A stretch of DNA of 64,000 nucleotides from Koleobacter methoxysyntrophicus (GCF_017301615.1 NZ_CP059066.1:2554888-2618887), one strand, 5' to 3'. Positions 43,744-55,023 are shown, counted from the stretch's first letter. The notes: generated by a model from the letters alone, not told the origin. Numbers and translations: made by a program.

Positions 43744-46398
43744 TCACCCCTCAAAGCTCTGCAGTTTTTTCTTGACAGAATAAAGATAGTTTAGGGCCTC
43801 AATTGGGGTCATTGTCATTATATCCAGACTCTTTATATCTTCGATAATACTCTCACAGACATAGTTGTATAAACCCATCTGTTTGTTATCAAATGAAGTT
43901 GCAGCAGAATCTTTTAACTTATTGTTATCATCAGGCTCTATTATCTTGTTAGTAGCTGCTGCTTCGACTTTTTCTAGATTTCCTAAAATTTCCTTGGCTC
44001 TTTTTATTACTCTATATGGCAAACCTGCCAAACTTGCCACATGAATACCATAACTTTTATCTGCTCCGCCCTGAACTATTTTCCTAAGAAATATTATATC
44101 ATTTCCTTTTTCCTTTACTGAAATTTTGTAATTTTTTACCCTATCGAGCTTACCTTCCAATTGAGTTAATTCATGATAATGGGTTGCAAAAAGGGTTTTT
44201 GCTCCTATGTGCTTGTGTATATATTCGATTACAGCCCACGCTATACTTAATCCATCATATGTACTTGTACCCCTTCCTACCTCATCTAAAATTAATAAGC
44301 TTCTCTTTGTAGCATTTTTTAAAATATATGAAACTTCCTTCATCTCTACCATAAATGTGCTATCACCAGATGCTAAATCATCAGATGCTCCCACCCTTGT
44401 AAAAATCCTGTCAACTATAGAAATTTCAGCATGATCTGCTGGAACAAAACACCCTATCTGGGCCATTAGAACTATAAGGGCAACCTGTCTCATATATGTT
44501 GATTTGCCTGCCATATTGGGGCCCGTTATTATTACCAGCTGATTTCTGTTACAGTCCAAATTCACATCATTTGGAACAAATAGTTCTTCTTTCAACACCC
44601 GTTCTATAACAGGATGTCTTGAATTTTTGATCTTTATTTCATCACTATTAGTAATCAAGGGTTTTATATAATTATATAATGATGCAACCTCTGCAAAGGA
44701 CGATAGTACATCTAATTCCGCTATTATTTTTGCACATTCCTGTATTCTTTTCATCTGGGAAGATATCTGTTCACGGATATCAACAAATAGATTGTATTCT
44801 AATTCTTTAACCCGTTCTTCGGCCCCTAAAATTTTAGTTTCAAATTCCTTTAATTCAGGGGTTATATAACGTTCTCCATTAACAAGGGTCTGTTTTCTTA
44901 TATATCGATCAGGTACTAACGAAAGATTTGACTTTGTTACCTCTATATAGTAGCCAAACACTTTATTGAAGCCGATTTTTAAAGATTTTATTCCTGTCTT
45001 CTCCTTTTCTTCCTCTTCTAATGACGCGATCAAGTTTTTCCCTTCTCTTGTGATCTTTTTCAATTCGTCCACTTCTTCATTATACCCTGGTTTTATAATA
45101 CCGCCATCTTTAACCGTTATAGGAGGATCATTTTCAATTGAAAGGTCTATAAGAGCACAAATATCCTCTAAAACATCCAGGTTATTTTTCAGCTGTAATA
45201 ATTTTGTACTCTGGCATGAAGTCAAGCTTTTTCTTATATTAGGCAACACCTTAAGGGATTTTTTTAAAGCAATTAAATCCCTCGCATTTGCACTTCCATA
45301 TGTAATCCTGCCCATCAATCTTTCTAAATCATATATTTCTTTAAGCTGTTCTCTCAGTTCTTCTCTCATTATAACATTATTGAGAAGGTTTTCAACGGCA
45401 TCTAGTCTTTCTTCGATCTTATTTTTCTGTAAGAGGGGTTGTTCTATCCAAGCCCTTAACATACGCCCTCCCATAGCCGTTAGAGTTTTATCTAGTATCC
45501 ATAATAAGGTCCCCGATTTCGAACCATCCCTGATGGATTTTACTAATTCTAGGTTTCTCCTTGTTGCCATATCTAAGTTCATGAATTCCTGTGGAATAAG
45601 GGTCTTTAAGTTATTTATATTTTTTAATGCAGTCTTTTGAGTTTGATATAAATATTCTAATATAGCGCCTGCAGCTTGCACAGCTAAAGGGAGACTCTCA
45701 CACCCAAATTTTTCTAAGCTGTTTACCTTAAAATGCGTTATTAACTTTGAATAGGCATTTTTATAAATAAAAGCAGAATCATCGAAAGAATCTACCGATA
45801 GATAATTGAATTTCTTTTTCACCAAATTGATGAATTTTTTATTTTGAAGTAAATCACTTGATGTAATGCATTCTACCGGGTCGATCCTTGAAATTTCTTC
45901 TATTATTCTCGTATATTCTTTATCACTGGTGAATTGGGTAACTCCGAATTCTCCCGTAGATATATCAACAAACGCTAACCCTGCTTCTATTTCTCTTGGA
46001 TTTTCTTCGAGTAATACGGATATCAAAAAATTATTCTTCTTTTCTTCCAATGCATTATTATCTGTGATCGTTCCAGGGGTAATAACCCTTATTACCTCTC
46101 TCTTAACAATTCCTTTAGCTTCTTTAGGGTCTTCAACCTGTTCACATATAGCTACCTTATATCCCCTATTAATCAATCTTGATATATAACTCTCTGCTGA
46201 ATGATGGGGTACACCCGCCATAGGTATTTCATTTTTCGCATCTCTGGAAGTTAATGCTATTTCTAATTCCCTGGAAGCCGTTATAGCATCATCAAAAAAC
46301 ATTTCGTAGAAATCACCCATTCTAAAAAAAAGGATAGCATCTTTATATTTATCCTTAATTTCTTTATACTGCTGCATCATTGGAGTTATTTTGCACAT
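43744..46398 (-). CDS. mutS: DNA mismatch repair protein MutS
   Basis: 884 residues. Mismatch-binding FFRMGDFYEMF near the N terminus, Walker A GPNMAGKSTYMRQ, Walker B LLILDEVGRGTSTYDG. Recognises mispairs and recruits MutL. GGGGGATATT precedes the ATG. A terminator separates it from miaB upstream. Confidence 0.97.
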   Translation of the reverse strand: MCKITPMMQQYKEIKDKYKDAILFFRMGDFYEMFFDDAITASRELEIALTSRDAKNEIPMAGVPHHSAESYISRLINRGYKVAICEQVEDPKEAKGIVKREVIRVITPGTITDNNALEEKKNNFLISVLLEENPREIEAGLAFVDISTGEFGVTQFTSDKEYTRIIEEISRIDPVECITSSDLLQNKKFINLVKKKFNYLSVDSFDDSAFIYKNAYSKLITHFKVNSLEKFGCESLPLAVQAAGAILEYLYQTQKTALKNINNLKTLIPQEFMNLDMATRRNLELVKSIRDGSKSGTLLWILDKTLTAMGGRMLRAWIEQPLLQKNKIEERLDAVENLLNNVIMREELREQLKEIYDLERLMGRITYGSANARDLIALKKSLKVLPNIRKSLTSCQSTKLLQLKNNLDVLEDICALIDLSIENDPPITVKDGGIIKPGYNEEVDELKKITREGKNLIASLEEEEKEKTGIKSLKIGFNKVFGYYIEVTKSNLSLVPDRYIRKQTLVNGERYITPELKEFETKILGAEERVKELEYNLFVDIREQISSQMKRIQECAKIIAELDVLSSFAEVASLYNYIKPLITNSDEIKIKNSRHPVIERVLKEELFVPNDVNLDCNRNQLVIITGPNMAGKSTYMRQVALIVLMAQIGCFVPADHAEISIVDRIFTRVGASDDLASGDSTFMVEMKEVSYILKNATKRSLLILDEVGRGTSTYDGLSIAWAVIEYIHKHIGAKTLFATHYHELTQLEGKLDRVKNYKISVKEKGNDIIFLRKIVQGGADKSYGIHVASLAGLPYRVIKRAKEILGNLEKVEAAATNKIIEPDDNNKLKDSAATSFDNKQMGLYNYVCESIIEDIKSLDIMTMTPIEALNYLYSVKKKLQSFEG

Positions 46399-46421
46399 AA
46401 TATCCCCCTTCTCGATTACCT

Positions 46422-46452
46422 AAAAAACCAAGACAAAAAGTCTTGGTTTTTT
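46422..46452 (-). terminator. Terminator after miaB
   Basis: AAAAAACCAAGAC pairs with GTCTTGGTTTTTT, overlapping the miaB stop codon. Confidence 0.92.
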
Positions 46453-47797
46453 ACTTTTCATCTCCACAGAATTCTCCTATCAATGTCCAGGTTCGGGGCT
46501 CTATTATTCTAACATTTATAATTTGACCTATCATATCCCTATTGCCTTCAAAATAAACGATTTTATTGGTGCGCGTCCTTCCTATTAATTTACCGTTTTT
46601 AGTTTCATTTATCCCTTCAACTAAAACATCTAGAATTTTATTTTTTAATTCCTGGTTCTTCTTATAAGTAATCTCTTTTTGTAATGTCATTAATTGGTGA
46701 AGCCTGTCTTTTTTTGTGTCACTGTCTATTTGGCCCGGCATATCTGCTGCCGGTGTTCCTTTTCTTTTAGAGAACATAAATGTAAATGCAGAATCAAACT
46801 CTATCCTCTTTACTATATCAAGGGTATCAAGGAAATCCTCATGGGTTTCACCCGGAAACCCTACAATTATATCTGTGGTAATACTGCATGACGGAATGTG
46901 CTCCCTGATTTTGTTAACAAGTCTTTCAAAATGCTCCCTTGTATAATTCCTGTTCATCAATTTTAGGATTTTATTGCTTCCGGACTGAAGGGGAAGATGA
47001 ATATGTTCACATACAGAAGGACATTTTTGGATAGCTTCAATTAAGGAATCAGATAAATCTTTCGGATGGGAAGTCATAAACCTAATCCTATAAATGCCTT
47101 CTATGCTGTCAAGGGCATATAGCAAATCAGCAAATTCAAGCTTTTCTTTGAGGTCTTTCCCATAAGAATTCACATTTTGCCCTAGTAACGTTATTTCTCT
47201 GTATCCCTCAGATGCAAGACTTTTAACTTCTCTAAGAATATCCTCTAATGCCCTGCTCCTTTCCCTTCCCCGCACATATGGCACAATGCAATATGAACAA
47301 AAGTTATTACAGCCATAAGTTATGGGTACCCATGCCTTAACATTGTCAGCCCTTTTTATAGGCAAGTTTTCTATAATCTTACCTTCCCTATCCCATATAT
47401 CTATAACAGTCTCCCTGCTATTCATAACATCTTCAATCATTTGGGGCAAATTATGAATATTATGTGTTCCAAAAAGAATATCGACATAGGGGAAACGTTC
47501 TGCAATCTCTCGGGCCATGCCTTTTTGCTGAACCATACAGCCTCCTACGGCAATGATAAGATTCGGGTTTTTGGCTTTTAATTTTTTCAACTGACCGATG
47601 CGGCCGAAAACCCTTTCTTCAGCATGTTGCCTGACACAACAGGTATTAAAAATTATAATATCTGCACTATCTACATCATCAGTTTCTTTAATTCCCAATT
47701 TATTTAACATACCTGCAATAACTTCTGAATCATGTTCATTCATCTGACAACCATAGGTGAATGTTAGATAGGTTAAAGGTTTCTTTTTATTATTCAT
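46451..47797 (-). CDS. miaB: tRNA-2-methylthio-N6-dimethylallyladenosine synthase MiaB
   Basis: 448 residues. N-terminal UPF0004 domain with three Cys (YGCQMNEHD, NTCCVRQHAEE, GGCMVQQ), radical-SAM CNNFCSYC motif, C-terminal TRAM domain. Two 4Fe-4S clusters; adds a methylthio group to i6A37. Confidence 0.95.
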   Translation of the reverse strand: MNNKKKPLTYLTFTYGCQMNEHDSEVIAGMLNKLGIKETDDVDSADIIIFNTCCVRQHAEERVFGRIGQLKKLKAKNPNLIIAVGGCMVQQKGMAREIAERFPYVDILFGTHNIHNLPQMIEDVMNSRETVIDIWDREGKIIENLPIKRADNVKAWVPITYGCNNFCSYCIVPYVRGRERSRALEDILREVKSLASEGYREITLLGQNVNSYGKDLKEKLEFADLLYALDSIEGIYRIRFMTSHPKDLSDSLIEAIQKCPSVCEHIHLPLQSGSNKILKLMNRNYTREHFERLVNKIREHIPSCSITTDIIVGFPGETHEDFLDTLDIVKRIEFDSAFTFMFSKRKGTPAADMPGQIDSDTKKDRLHQLMTLQKEITYKKNQELKNKILDVLVEGINETKNGKLIGRTRTNKIVYFEGNRDMIGQIINVRIIEPRTWTLIGEFCGDEK

Positions 47798-47812
47798 GCT
47801 CTCAACATCCTC

Positions 47813-48601
47813 TCATGCATCACACTGGATATCATTTTCATTGATAAAGAACGGATAATTTGGTTCTAATTCCTTACATCTTTGGATTGCTGCCTGAAAA
47901 TCCTCCCATACTTCCCATTTTGTTCTAACTAAATGTTTGCCCTGTTGTCTTAACAAATAAGCTGGATGGAAGGTCGGCATTACAGGTATCTTATCTTTAT
48001 ATAGCAACCATTTTCCCCTATCTCTTGTTATACTGCCCCCCTCTTTAAAGAACTTTAAAGCAGTAGCCCCCAAAGCAATTATGACTTTGGGTTTTATTAA
48101 CTCTATCTCCATTTCAATTATATCCTTACAAGCTGATATTTCTTTAGGGAAAGGGTTTCTGTTATTAGGTGGTCTGCATTTAATAATGTTTGTTATGTAC
48201 ACTCTTTTACGGTCTATTTTTGATTTATTAAGGACTCTAGTAAGCAATTGCCCGGCTTTACCAACAAAAGGTCTCCCCAAACGGTCTTCGTCAAATCCAG
48301 GTGCTTCACCAATTAACATCAGCGGAGTTAGTAAACAACCTTCACCCGGAACTTTATTTGTATGGCAGTCAGCAAAAACCAAACTGCAGTTTTTACATGC
48401 TTCGACCTTTTCTCTGATCTTTTTTTGAAGGAATTCCTGCTTTATAATATCTTCAGTTTCCTTAGGTATTATTCTGTTTTCAAATTCCTTTGACCGGTCT
48501 TTTAATACTGATCTCAATTCGAACAAAATTTCAACTTCCGGTTCTATTTTTTCTTCTGTATCACCAAAAAATTTTTTTATATCTTCAATGGTTAGAGACA
48601 A
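47813..48601 (-). CDS. Family 4-type uracil-DNA glycosylase (Fe-S)
   Basis: 262 residues. CKNCSLVFADC gives cluster Cys, GEAPGFDEDRLGRPFVGKAG is motif 1, NIIKCRPP follows, and HPAYLLRQ is motif 2. Removes uracil from DNA. About 55 extra N-terminal residues beyond the usual core. TTG start after GGAAGAA, 15 bases upstream of miaB. Confidence 0.9.
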   Translation of the reverse strand: MSLTIEDIKKFFGDTEEKIEPEVEILFELRSVLKDRSKEFENRIIPKETEDIIKQEFLQKKIREKVEACKNCSLVFADCHTNKVPGEGCLLTPLMLIGEAPGFDEDRLGRPFVGKAGQLLTRVLNKSKIDRKRVYITNIIKCRPPNNRNPFPKEISACKDIIEMEIELIKPKVIIALGATALKFFKEGGSITRDRGKWLLYKDKIPVMPTFHPAYLLRQQGKHLVRTKWEVWEDFQAAIQRCKELEPNYPFFINENDIQCDA

Positions 48602-48684
48602 TTCTTCCAGCCCCTTTTATACCCAATTTATCATTATTATAGCATAAATCTCTAAAAATATAAAAGTTGATTAATGACTTATAT

Positions 48685-48713
48685 AAAAAACCTCTCTTAT
48701 TGAGAGGTTTTTT
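48685..48713 (-). terminator. Terminator after the PycB-like gene
   Basis: AAAAAACCTCTC pairs with GAGAGGTTTTTT just after the stop; ends the propionate cluster. Confidence 0.92.
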
Positions 48714-48714
48714 A

Positions 48715-50112
48715 TTAAGCAGGATATGTTGAAAAGCTGTTTTCATCTTGGTTTAACAAATCTGGATCAATTCTATACTTTTCTATCATTCTCTTCTGAA
48801 AGAAATTCATTGCTACTTGAGGGAATAGGGCATAAGTCAATAGATCTTCTTCTTTTTCTATATATGTCGAAATCTCTTTTTTAATTTTTTCTAGTTGTGG
48901 TTCTAAAAGATCTGCTGGTCTACAGGTAATAGGTTCTTCATCTCCTATTATCTTTTTACGTATTTCGTCTTTAATAGGAACCGTTGGCCTTCCGTAAAAA
49001 CCCTTTACATAGGACTTTATTTCATTTAAAACCATTTTATATCTTTCACCGGACAACACATTTAAAACAGCCTGGGTTCCAATTATTTGACTGGTTGGAG
49101 TAACCAGAGGGGGATATCCCATTTCTTCCCTTACCTTTGGAACCTCTTTGATGACATCTTCAAATTTGTCAAGGGCATTCTGTTGCTGTAATTGGGATGT
49201 TAGATTAGATAACATTCCCCCCGGTATCTGGTAGTTAATTACCCTTGTATCTACTCCTGTTAACATTATATCAGGATTGTGTTTTTCTTTTACTTTTTTA
49301 AAGTGCTGTGCTATGTTTGACAATAAGGTTAAATTCAAACCTGTATCATAGGGTGTATTTCTCAATGCAGCTACTATACTTTCGGTAGCAGGTTGTGATG
49401 TGCCTAAAGCAAGTGATGAAATTGCGGTATCAATTATATCTGCTCCAGCTTCAATAGCTTTAAGGCACGTCATTGAACCCATCCCACTAGTATAATGGGT
49501 ATGCAGCTGTATGGGGACATCTATTTTCTCTTTCATTTTTGTAACTAATTCATAGGCATCATATGGAGCCAAAATCCCTGCCATGTCTTTTATGCATATT
49601 GAATCAGACCCCATATCGACTAATTCTTTTGCAGTATCTATAAATTTCTGTACATTATGGACAGGGCTTATGGTATAAACAACCGTTCCCTGTACGTGAG
49701 CTCCTTCCCTTTTGGCAACCTTAATGGCCATTTCCATGTTCCGCGTATCGTTTAAAGCGTCAAATACCCGTATGATATCTAAACCATTTTCTATAGCTTT
49801 GCATACAAATAGCTCGACTACATCATCAGGGTAATGTTTGTAACCTACTAAATTTTGTCCCCGCAGCAACATTTGCAGCTTTGTTTGTTTAATTTTTTCC
49901 CTGATTTTCCTTAGTCTTATCCATGGATCTTCATTCAGAAATCTTATACATGAATCAAAGGTCGCACCACCCCATACTTCTAACGAATGGTAGCCAACCT
50001 GATCTAGTTTTTCCAAAACCGGTTCCATTTCTTCAAAAGACATCCTCGTAGCTAACAGGGACTGATGGGCGTCCCTTAATATGGTATCAGTTATTTTAAT
50101 TTTTCTGTTCAA
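48715..50112 (-). CDS. PycB/5S-type carboxyltransferase (oxaloacetate decarboxylase alpha-like)
   Basis: 465 residues with the alpha-carboxyltransferase TIM barrel: DTILRDAHQSLLATRM, EVWGGATFDSC, RGQN, IRVFDALND and the carbamylated Lys region SICIKDMAG. There is no biotin domain at the C terminus; the separate carrier MmdC nearby can serve. In transcarboxylase, a 5S subunit of this type moves carboxyl between biotin and pyruvate/oxaloacetate. TTG start with AAGGAGG. Last gene of the cluster, A+T-rich again after the G+C-rich mmd genes. Confidence 0.9.
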   Translation of the reverse strand: MNRKIKITDTILRDAHQSLLATRMSFEEMEPVLEKLDQVGYHSLEVWGGATFDSCIRFLNEDPWIRLRKIREKIKQTKLQMLLRGQNLVGYKHYPDDVVELFVCKAIENGLDIIRVFDALNDTRNMEMAIKVAKREGAHVQGTVVYTISPVHNVQKFIDTAKELVDMGSDSICIKDMAGILAPYDAYELVTKMKEKIDVPIQLHTHYTSGMGSMTCLKAIEAGADIIDTAISSLALGTSQPATESIVAALRNTPYDTGLNLTLLSNIAQHFKKVKEKHNPDIMLTGVDTRVINYQIPGGMLSNLTSQLQQQNALDKFEDVIKEVPKVREEMGYPPLVTPTSQIIGTQAVLNVLSGERYKMVLNEIKSYVKGFYGRPTVPIKDEIRKKIIGDEEPITCRPADLLEPQLEKIKKEISTYIEKEEDLLTYALFPQVAMNFFQKRMIEKYRIDPDLLNQDENSFSTYPA

Positions 50113-50129
50113 GAGAATTCCTCCTTTTT

Positions 50130-51287
50130 TTACCCCAGAATCGAGAGCAGGATACCAGCGGCCACGGCAGAGCCGATAACACCGGCCACATTAGGCCCCA
50201 TAGCGTGCATCAGGAGGAAATTGCCTGGGTTTTCCTTCTGGCCTACCACCTGAGAGACCCTGGCAGCCATAGGAACCGCGGATACCCCTGCAGAACCTAT
50301 AAGGGGGTTTACCTTTCCGCCGGACAGCCTATACATAATCTTGCCGAGTATCACACCGCCGGCTGTGCCCACAGCAAAGGCGAGCATCCCCAGTACGAAA
50401 ATGCCGATGGTCTTCAGGTTTAAGAAGGCCTCTGCACTGGCTGTCGCACCGACTGTTGTACCTAGGAATATGGTTACTATGTTTATCAGTGCATTCTGTG
50501 CTGTATCCGATAATCTGTTGGTTACACCGCATTCCCTGAAGAGGTTGCCCAGCATGAGCATCCCAATAAGCGGTGATGCGGAGGGCAGGAACAGGGTTAC
50601 AAGGAGCGTTACTATTATGGGGAATACTATCTTTTCGGTTTTGGATACGGGTCTGAGCTGTTCCATTACGGTCATCCGCTCTTTTTTGGTGGTGAGTGCC
50701 TTCATTATGGGCGGCTGGATTATGGGCACCAGTGCCATATATGAGTAGGCTGCTACTGCTATCGGGCCTAAAAGGTGCGGTGCCAGTTTGGTTGCAAGGA
50801 ATATGGATGTGGGCCCATCGGCTCCACCTATTATGCCTATTGCCCCGGCTTCCTGTAGTGTGTAATCGAGCAGTATTGCTCCTATGAATGTGGTGAATAT
50901 CCCTAACTGGGCTGCTGCTCCTAACAGGACGCTTTTGGGGTTGGCTATCATGGGGCCGAAGTCGGTCATGGCTCCTACTCCCATGAATATTAAAGGCGGG
51001 AATATGCCCAGTTTGTTGCCCTGATAGAGGTAATACAGAAGACCCCCTACCTGTTTTAGTTTGTAGCCTTCGTTTGTGAGTTCGTAGACGGGTTCTGCCA
51101 TGAGCCCTGTTAGGGGTATGTTGGCAAGCAGCATGCCGAACCCTATGGGTACTAAAAGCAGGGGTTCGTATTTTTTTACTATGGCAAGATACAGGAGGGT
51201 GCAGGCTATGATTATCATTATTATGTGACCCGGTGTTATGTTTGCAAAGGCTGTGGTCCTGGCAAAGAGTATTATTTTTTCTATCAT
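50130..51287 (-). CDS. mmdB: Na+-translocating decarboxylase beta subunit
   Basis: 385 residues, about nine or more membrane segments. [29 protein letters not shown] and [12 protein letters not shown] are hallmarks of OadB/MmdB/GcdB. Decarboxylates carboxybiotin and exports Na+. Naming follows the MmdA context. Very high G+C compared with flanking genes. Confidence 0.92.
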   Translation of the reverse strand: MIEKIILFARTTAFANITPGHIIMIIIACTLLYLAIVKKYEPLLLVPIGFGMLLANIPLTGLMAEPVYELTNEGYKLKQVGGLLYYLYQGNKLGIFPPLIFMGVGAMTDFGPMIANPKSVLLGAAAQLGIFTTFIGAILLDYTLQEAGAIGIIGGADGPTSIFLATKLAPHLLGPIAVAAYSYMALVPIIQPPIMKALTTKKERMTVMEQLRPVSKTEKIVFPIIVTLLVTLFLPSASPLIGMLMLGNLFRECGVTNRLSDTAQNALINIVTIFLGTTVGATASAEAFLNLKTIGIFVLGMLAFAVGTAGGVILGKIMYRLSGGKVNPLIGSAGVSAVPMAARVSQVVGQKENPGNFLLMHAMGPNVAGVIGSAVAAGILLSILG

Positions 51288-51306
51288 TTTTCGGGCCTCC
51301 TTTTTT

Positions 51307-51687
51307 TCAGCCTAATACTATGAGTACGTCCCCTGAGTTTACTGATGCGCCTTCGGTTATGTTTACTGCTGTTACTTTACCGGATACGGGTGCCATTATT
51401 TCGTTTTCCATTTTCATTGCTTCTAGTACTAAGAGCACGTCTCCCTGGTTTACCTGGTCTCCGGGTTTTACTTTTATTGAAAGCACTGTCCCGGGCATGG
51501 GCGCTGTTACGGTTGAACCTCCCTGGGGTGCAGGCTGCTGTTGTTTGGGCTGCTCGGGTTTTGCTGCTGGAGGCGGTGTGGCTGATGGTGCAGGCCGGGG
51601 TGCCGGTGTTTCTACTGGTTCGGCTCCTATTTCTTCTACTTCTACTTCATAGGTCTGACCGTTTACGGTTATTTTGTATTTTTTCAT
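51307..51687 (-). CDS. mmdC: Biotin carboxyl carrier subunit
   Basis: 126 residues: N-terminal [18 protein letters not shown], a Pro/Ala linker, and a biotinyl domain with the EAMKMENEI motif whose Lys carries biotin. Shuttles carboxyl between MmdA and MmdB, and possibly the PycB-like protein. Confidence 0.94.
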   Translation of the reverse strand: MKKYKITVNGQTYEVEVEEIGAEPVETPAPRPAPSATPPPAAKPEQPKQQQPAPQGGSTVTAPMPGTVLSIKVKPGDQVNQGDVLLVLEAMKMENEIMAPVSGKVTAVNITEGASVNSGDVLIVLG

Positions 51688-51703
51688 GGGCTTTTTCTCC
51701 TTT

Positions 51704-52048
51704 CTATTGTTTTGTCGGCCTTGAGGCCATCCCCCATATGGGGGTGGTCTGAGGCTGTCTTGTTATTTTGGTTACTCTGAACCGGGCTGCGGGTTTTTTG
51801 ATGGTGTGGGCTATGCCTGCTGTTATTACGGCTATAAGCTGGGTGTCGTCTTGTTTTTTTACTGTTGGTTCAGGTATTATCTCTTTCTTGATTTGGCTCG
51901 GCTCAGAGATGGGGCTCGGTTTTTGTTTTTTTTGGAATATGTGTTTCATCATGTCTAATACTACTGATATGATGTAGAGGATTAAAAATACTATCCCCAT
52001 CCCTACTACTGTTACCTGTAATCCGTATATGAGTTTGTCTGATACCAA
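51704..52048 (-). CDS. mmdD: OadG/MmdD-type small membrane subunit
   Basis: 114 residues: one N-terminal membrane segment ([22 protein letters not shown]) followed by a Lys/Pro-rich tail. This subunit assembles the decarboxylase. TTG start. Confidence 0.85.
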   Translation of the reverse strand: MVSDKLIYGLQVTVVGMGIVFLILYIISVVLDMMKHIFQKKQKPSPISEPSQIKKEIIPEPTVKKQDDTQLIAVITAGIAHTIKKPAARFRVTKITRQPQTTPIWGMASRPTKQ

Positions 52049-52063
52049 GGGAATATCCCTCCT

Positions 52064-53614
52064 TTACATGGGTATGTTCCCGTGTTTTTTTGATGGCAGT
52101 GTCTCTCGCTTTGTTATGAGCATCTCGAGGGCGCTTATGAGCCTCGGCCTTGTCTCTGACGGCTCTATTACGTCATCTATATACCCCCTGGCTGCCGCCT
52201 GATAGGGTGTTGCAAACTGCTCGCGGTATTCACGGATCTTTTCCTGACGGGTTGCCTGTGGGTTCGATGATTCTTCGATCTCTTTTCTGAATATGATGTT
52301 GGCTGCTCCTTCGGGACCCATGACGGCTATCTCGGCTGTTGGCCATGCCAGGACGTGGTCTCCTCCCAGGTGTCTTGAGCACATGGCTATGTATGCCCCT
52401 CCGTACGCTTTCCGGGTTATTACGGTGAGCTTGGGTACGGTGGCTTCGGAGTAGGCATATAATAGTTTTGCTCCGTGTCTTATGATGCCCCCGTGTTCCT
52501 GGGATACGCCGGGCAGGTAACCGGGTACGTCGGATATTGTGAGAATCGGTATGTTGAAGGCATCACAGAATCTTATGAACCTGCAGGCTTTGTCTGATGC
52601 GTTTATGTCTAAACAGCCGGCTAATACTCTGGGCTGGTTGGCTATTATGCCTATGCTCCTGCCGTTTAGCCGCGCAAAGGCTGTTATTATGTTCTGGGCA
52701 TAGTGGGCTGATACTTCGAGCATCTGACCCTGGTCTACTATCTCTCGGATTACTTGTTTCATGTCATAGGGTTTGTTGGGGTCTGTCGGCACTATCCGGT
52801 TGAGCTCTTCGCTTGTCCTGTTGGGGTCGTCCTGGGTCTTGTATACCGGCGCATCTTCGAGGTTGTTGGATGGTATGTGGCTTATTAATTGTCTTATCTG
52901 TGCAAAACACTGGTCTTCTGTGGGGCTCATGAACTGCGCTACTCCGCTTATCTGGTTGTGGGTTACGGCCCCGCCCAGCTCTTCGGGGGTTACGTCTTCG
53001 CCTGTTACGGCTTTTATTACCTGCGGGCCGGTTATGAACATTTTGCTTATGCCTTCTACCATGAATACGAAGTCGGTGAGTGCCGGCGAGTATACGGCTC
53101 CCCCTGCACAGGGACCGAGTATTACTGATATCTGCGGGATTACTCCTGAGGCCCTGGTGTTCCTGTAGAATATCTCTCCGTAGCCTTTTAGTGCGTCTAC
53201 TCCTTCCTGGATTCGCGCTCCTCCTGAGTCGTTCAGCCCTATTAGCGGTGCTCCCATCTTGACTGCCATGTCCATTATTTTGCAGATCTTGGCTGCGTGC
53301 ATCTCGCCCAGTGAACCGCCTATTACGGTGAAGTCCTGGGCAAAGATGTATATGAGCCTGCCGTCTATTGTCCCGTATCCGGTTACTACTCCTTCGCCGG
53401 GGGCCTGCACTTTTTCCATGCCGAACTGGATGCAGCGGTGCTCTACGAAGGGGTCGATCTCTACGAAACTGCCGGGGTCTAATAGCTTCTGGATCCTCTC
53501 TCTTGCTGTGTTTTTGCCCAGGCTGTGCTGCTTCTCTATCCGCTTGCTGCCGCCCCCTGCCTGCACCCTCGCCCGGCGGGCCGCAAGCTCTTCTAGCTTC
53601 TTGTCCATTGTCAT
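52064..53614 (-). CDS. mmdA: Methylmalonyl-CoA decarboxylase/carboxyltransferase alpha subunit
   Basis: 516 residues from ATG 53614, selected by GGAGG upstream (longest frame starts at 53629). Crotonase-like carboxyltransferase: [47 protein letters not shown] and [16 protein letters not shown]. Moves the carboxyl of methylmalonyl-CoA to biotin; equivalent to the 12S subunit of transcarboxylase. Markedly G+C-rich. Confidence 0.94.
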   Translation of the reverse strand: MTMDKKLEELAARRARVQAGGGSKRIEKQHSLGKNTARERIQKLLDPGSFVEIDPFVEHRCIQFGMEKVQAPGEGVVTGYGTIDGRLIYIFAQDFTVIGGSLGEMHAAKICKIMDMAVKMGAPLIGLNDSGGARIQEGVDALKGYGEIFYRNTRASGVIPQISVILGPCAGGAVYSPALTDFVFMVEGISKMFITGPQVIKAVTGEDVTPEELGGAVTHNQISGVAQFMSPTEDQCFAQIRQLISHIPSNNLEDAPVYKTQDDPNRTSEELNRIVPTDPNKPYDMKQVIREIVDQGQMLEVSAHYAQNIITAFARLNGRSIGIIANQPRVLAGCLDINASDKACRFIRFCDAFNIPILTISDVPGYLPGVSQEHGGIIRHGAKLLYAYSEATVPKLTVITRKAYGGAYIAMCSRHLGGDHVLAWPTAEIAVMGPEGAANIIFRKEIEESSNPQATRQEKIREYREQFATPYQAAARGYIDDVIEPSETRPRLISALEMLITKRETLPSKKHGNIPM

Positions 53615-53646
53615 AAATTCAACCTCCAATCCTTAGTTGCTTAGTA

Positions 53647-54048
53647 TTAATCCCTTTCACATAGTTCTATTAATATCCCATTTGTGCTTTTCGGATGCAA
53701 AAAAGCTATTTTTGCTTTTCCTGCACCGTACCTTGGTTGTTCATCAATGAGCTTAACACCTTTTTCTTTTAGAGTTTCCAAAGCCTTTTCTATATTTTTT
53801 ACCCTAAAGGCAATATGCTGTATTCCTTCCCCCTTTTTTTCAATATATTTCGATATAGGGCCTTCAGGATCTGTTGATTCAAGGAGTTCGATTTCACTTT
53901 CTCCTATAGGTAAAAAAGCGACTTTAACTTTTTGGTCTTCAACAATCTCTGTTCCTTCCATTTCAAGGCCCAGGATATCTTCATAGAAGCTCAAAACATC
54001 TTCGATGCTTTTTACCGCTATACCTATATGATCGATTTTTGTTAACAT
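53647..54048 (-). CDS. mce: Methylmalonyl-CoA epimerase
   Basis: 133-residue VOC-fold protein: [31 protein letters not shown] and ILIELCE supply metal ligands. Interconverts (R)- and (S)-methylmalonyl-CoA. Overlaps meaB by seven bases. Confidence 0.95.
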   Translation of the reverse strand: MLTKIDHIGIAVKSIEDVLSFYEDILGLEMEGTEIVEDQKVKVAFLPIGESEIELLESTDPEGPISKYIEKKGEGIQHIAFRVKNIEKALETLKEKGVKLIDEQPRYGAGKAKIAFLHPKSTNGILIELCERD

Positions 54049-54998
54049 AAACCTACCCCTTTCCTGTTAAAATTATTGAGAATTATATCAACTGCAGAAT
54101 ACAGATCCAGTTTCTTTTCATAAATTTCTTTTGAAAGTTCTCTTATACTTACGCTTGTATCAGGGTTATTATAAATAATATCAATGAATCTCTCTTTAGA
54201 AATAGATATTATTTCGGATTCTATTCTATCTATACGTTTCGATTTCAGCAAGGAAGACGATATTAAAAAATCGAAATGTTCGGCAGCTTTGCTTAAGAGT
54301 TCTTCAATACCTATATTGTTAGAAGCAATAGTTTTAATTACTGGTGGTCTCCATGTAGTATCACCCTGTTTTAAATCCAACATCATTTCAATTTCAGTAA
54401 CCAGTCTATCGGAATCTTCCCTATCCGATTTATTAACCACAAAAATGTCACCTATTTCCATAATACCTGCTTTAAGTGCCTGTATATCATCCCCCAATCC
54501 CGGAACAAGAACCAGGATTGTCGTATCAGCAGTTTTTACTATATCTACTTCTGATTGACCAACTCCAACGGTCTCAACAAAAATATAATCCATTCCATAT
54601 ATATCTAAAATCTTAATAGCCGCATGGGTGGCCTTAGACAGCCCTCCCAGATGGCCCCTTGTCCCCATGCTCCTGATAAAAACCCCTTCATCAAGGGTAA
54701 GGTCCTGCATTCTTATTCTATCGCCGAGTATTGCTCCTCCTGTGAAAGGGCTCGTAGGGTCAACCGCTATAATCCCGACAGTGTTACCCCGTTTCCTTAG
54801 TTCTTTTGCAAGTTTATCCGTTAACGTACTTTTTCCAGAACCTGGAGGGCCTGTTATACCAATAATTTGTGCTCTCCCCGTTAAATGAAATAACTCTTTA
54901 ATTACTTTAAACGCTTCAGGATCTCCATTTTCAGCTAAACTTATTAACCTGGCAACAGCTCGTTTATCACCATCTAAGATTCCTTGTTTTAAATTCAA
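54042..54998 (-). CDS. meaB: Methylmalonyl-CoA mutase-associated GTPase MeaB
   Basis: 318 residues of the MeaB/ArgK family. P-loop [46 protein letters not shown]. Protects and reloads the B12-dependent mutase. TTG start after GGTGAAG. Confidence 0.95.
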   Translation of the reverse strand: MNLKQGILDGDKRAVARLISLAENGDPEAFKVIKELFHLTGRAQIIGITGPPGSGKSTLTDKLAKELRKRGNTVGIIAVDPTSPFTGGAILGDRIRMQDLTLDEGVFIRSMGTRGHLGGLSKATHAAIKILDIYGMDYIFVETVGVGQSEVDIVKTADTTILVLVPGLGDDIQALKAGIMEIGDIFVVNKSDREDSDRLVTEIEMMLDLKQGDTTWRPPVIKTIASNNIGIEELLSKAAEHFDFLISSSLLKSKRIDRIESEIISISKERFIDIIYNNPDTSVSIRELSKEIYEKKLDLYSAVDIILNNFNRKGVGLC

Positions 54999-55023
54999 TT
55001 ACTTCACCGCCTGTTATTATCGA

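Noticed and set aside
45000-45640. Long plus-strand frame inside mutS
   Set aside because: Antisense shadow of a well-supported gene; no start signal and Ser/Phe-rich composition.
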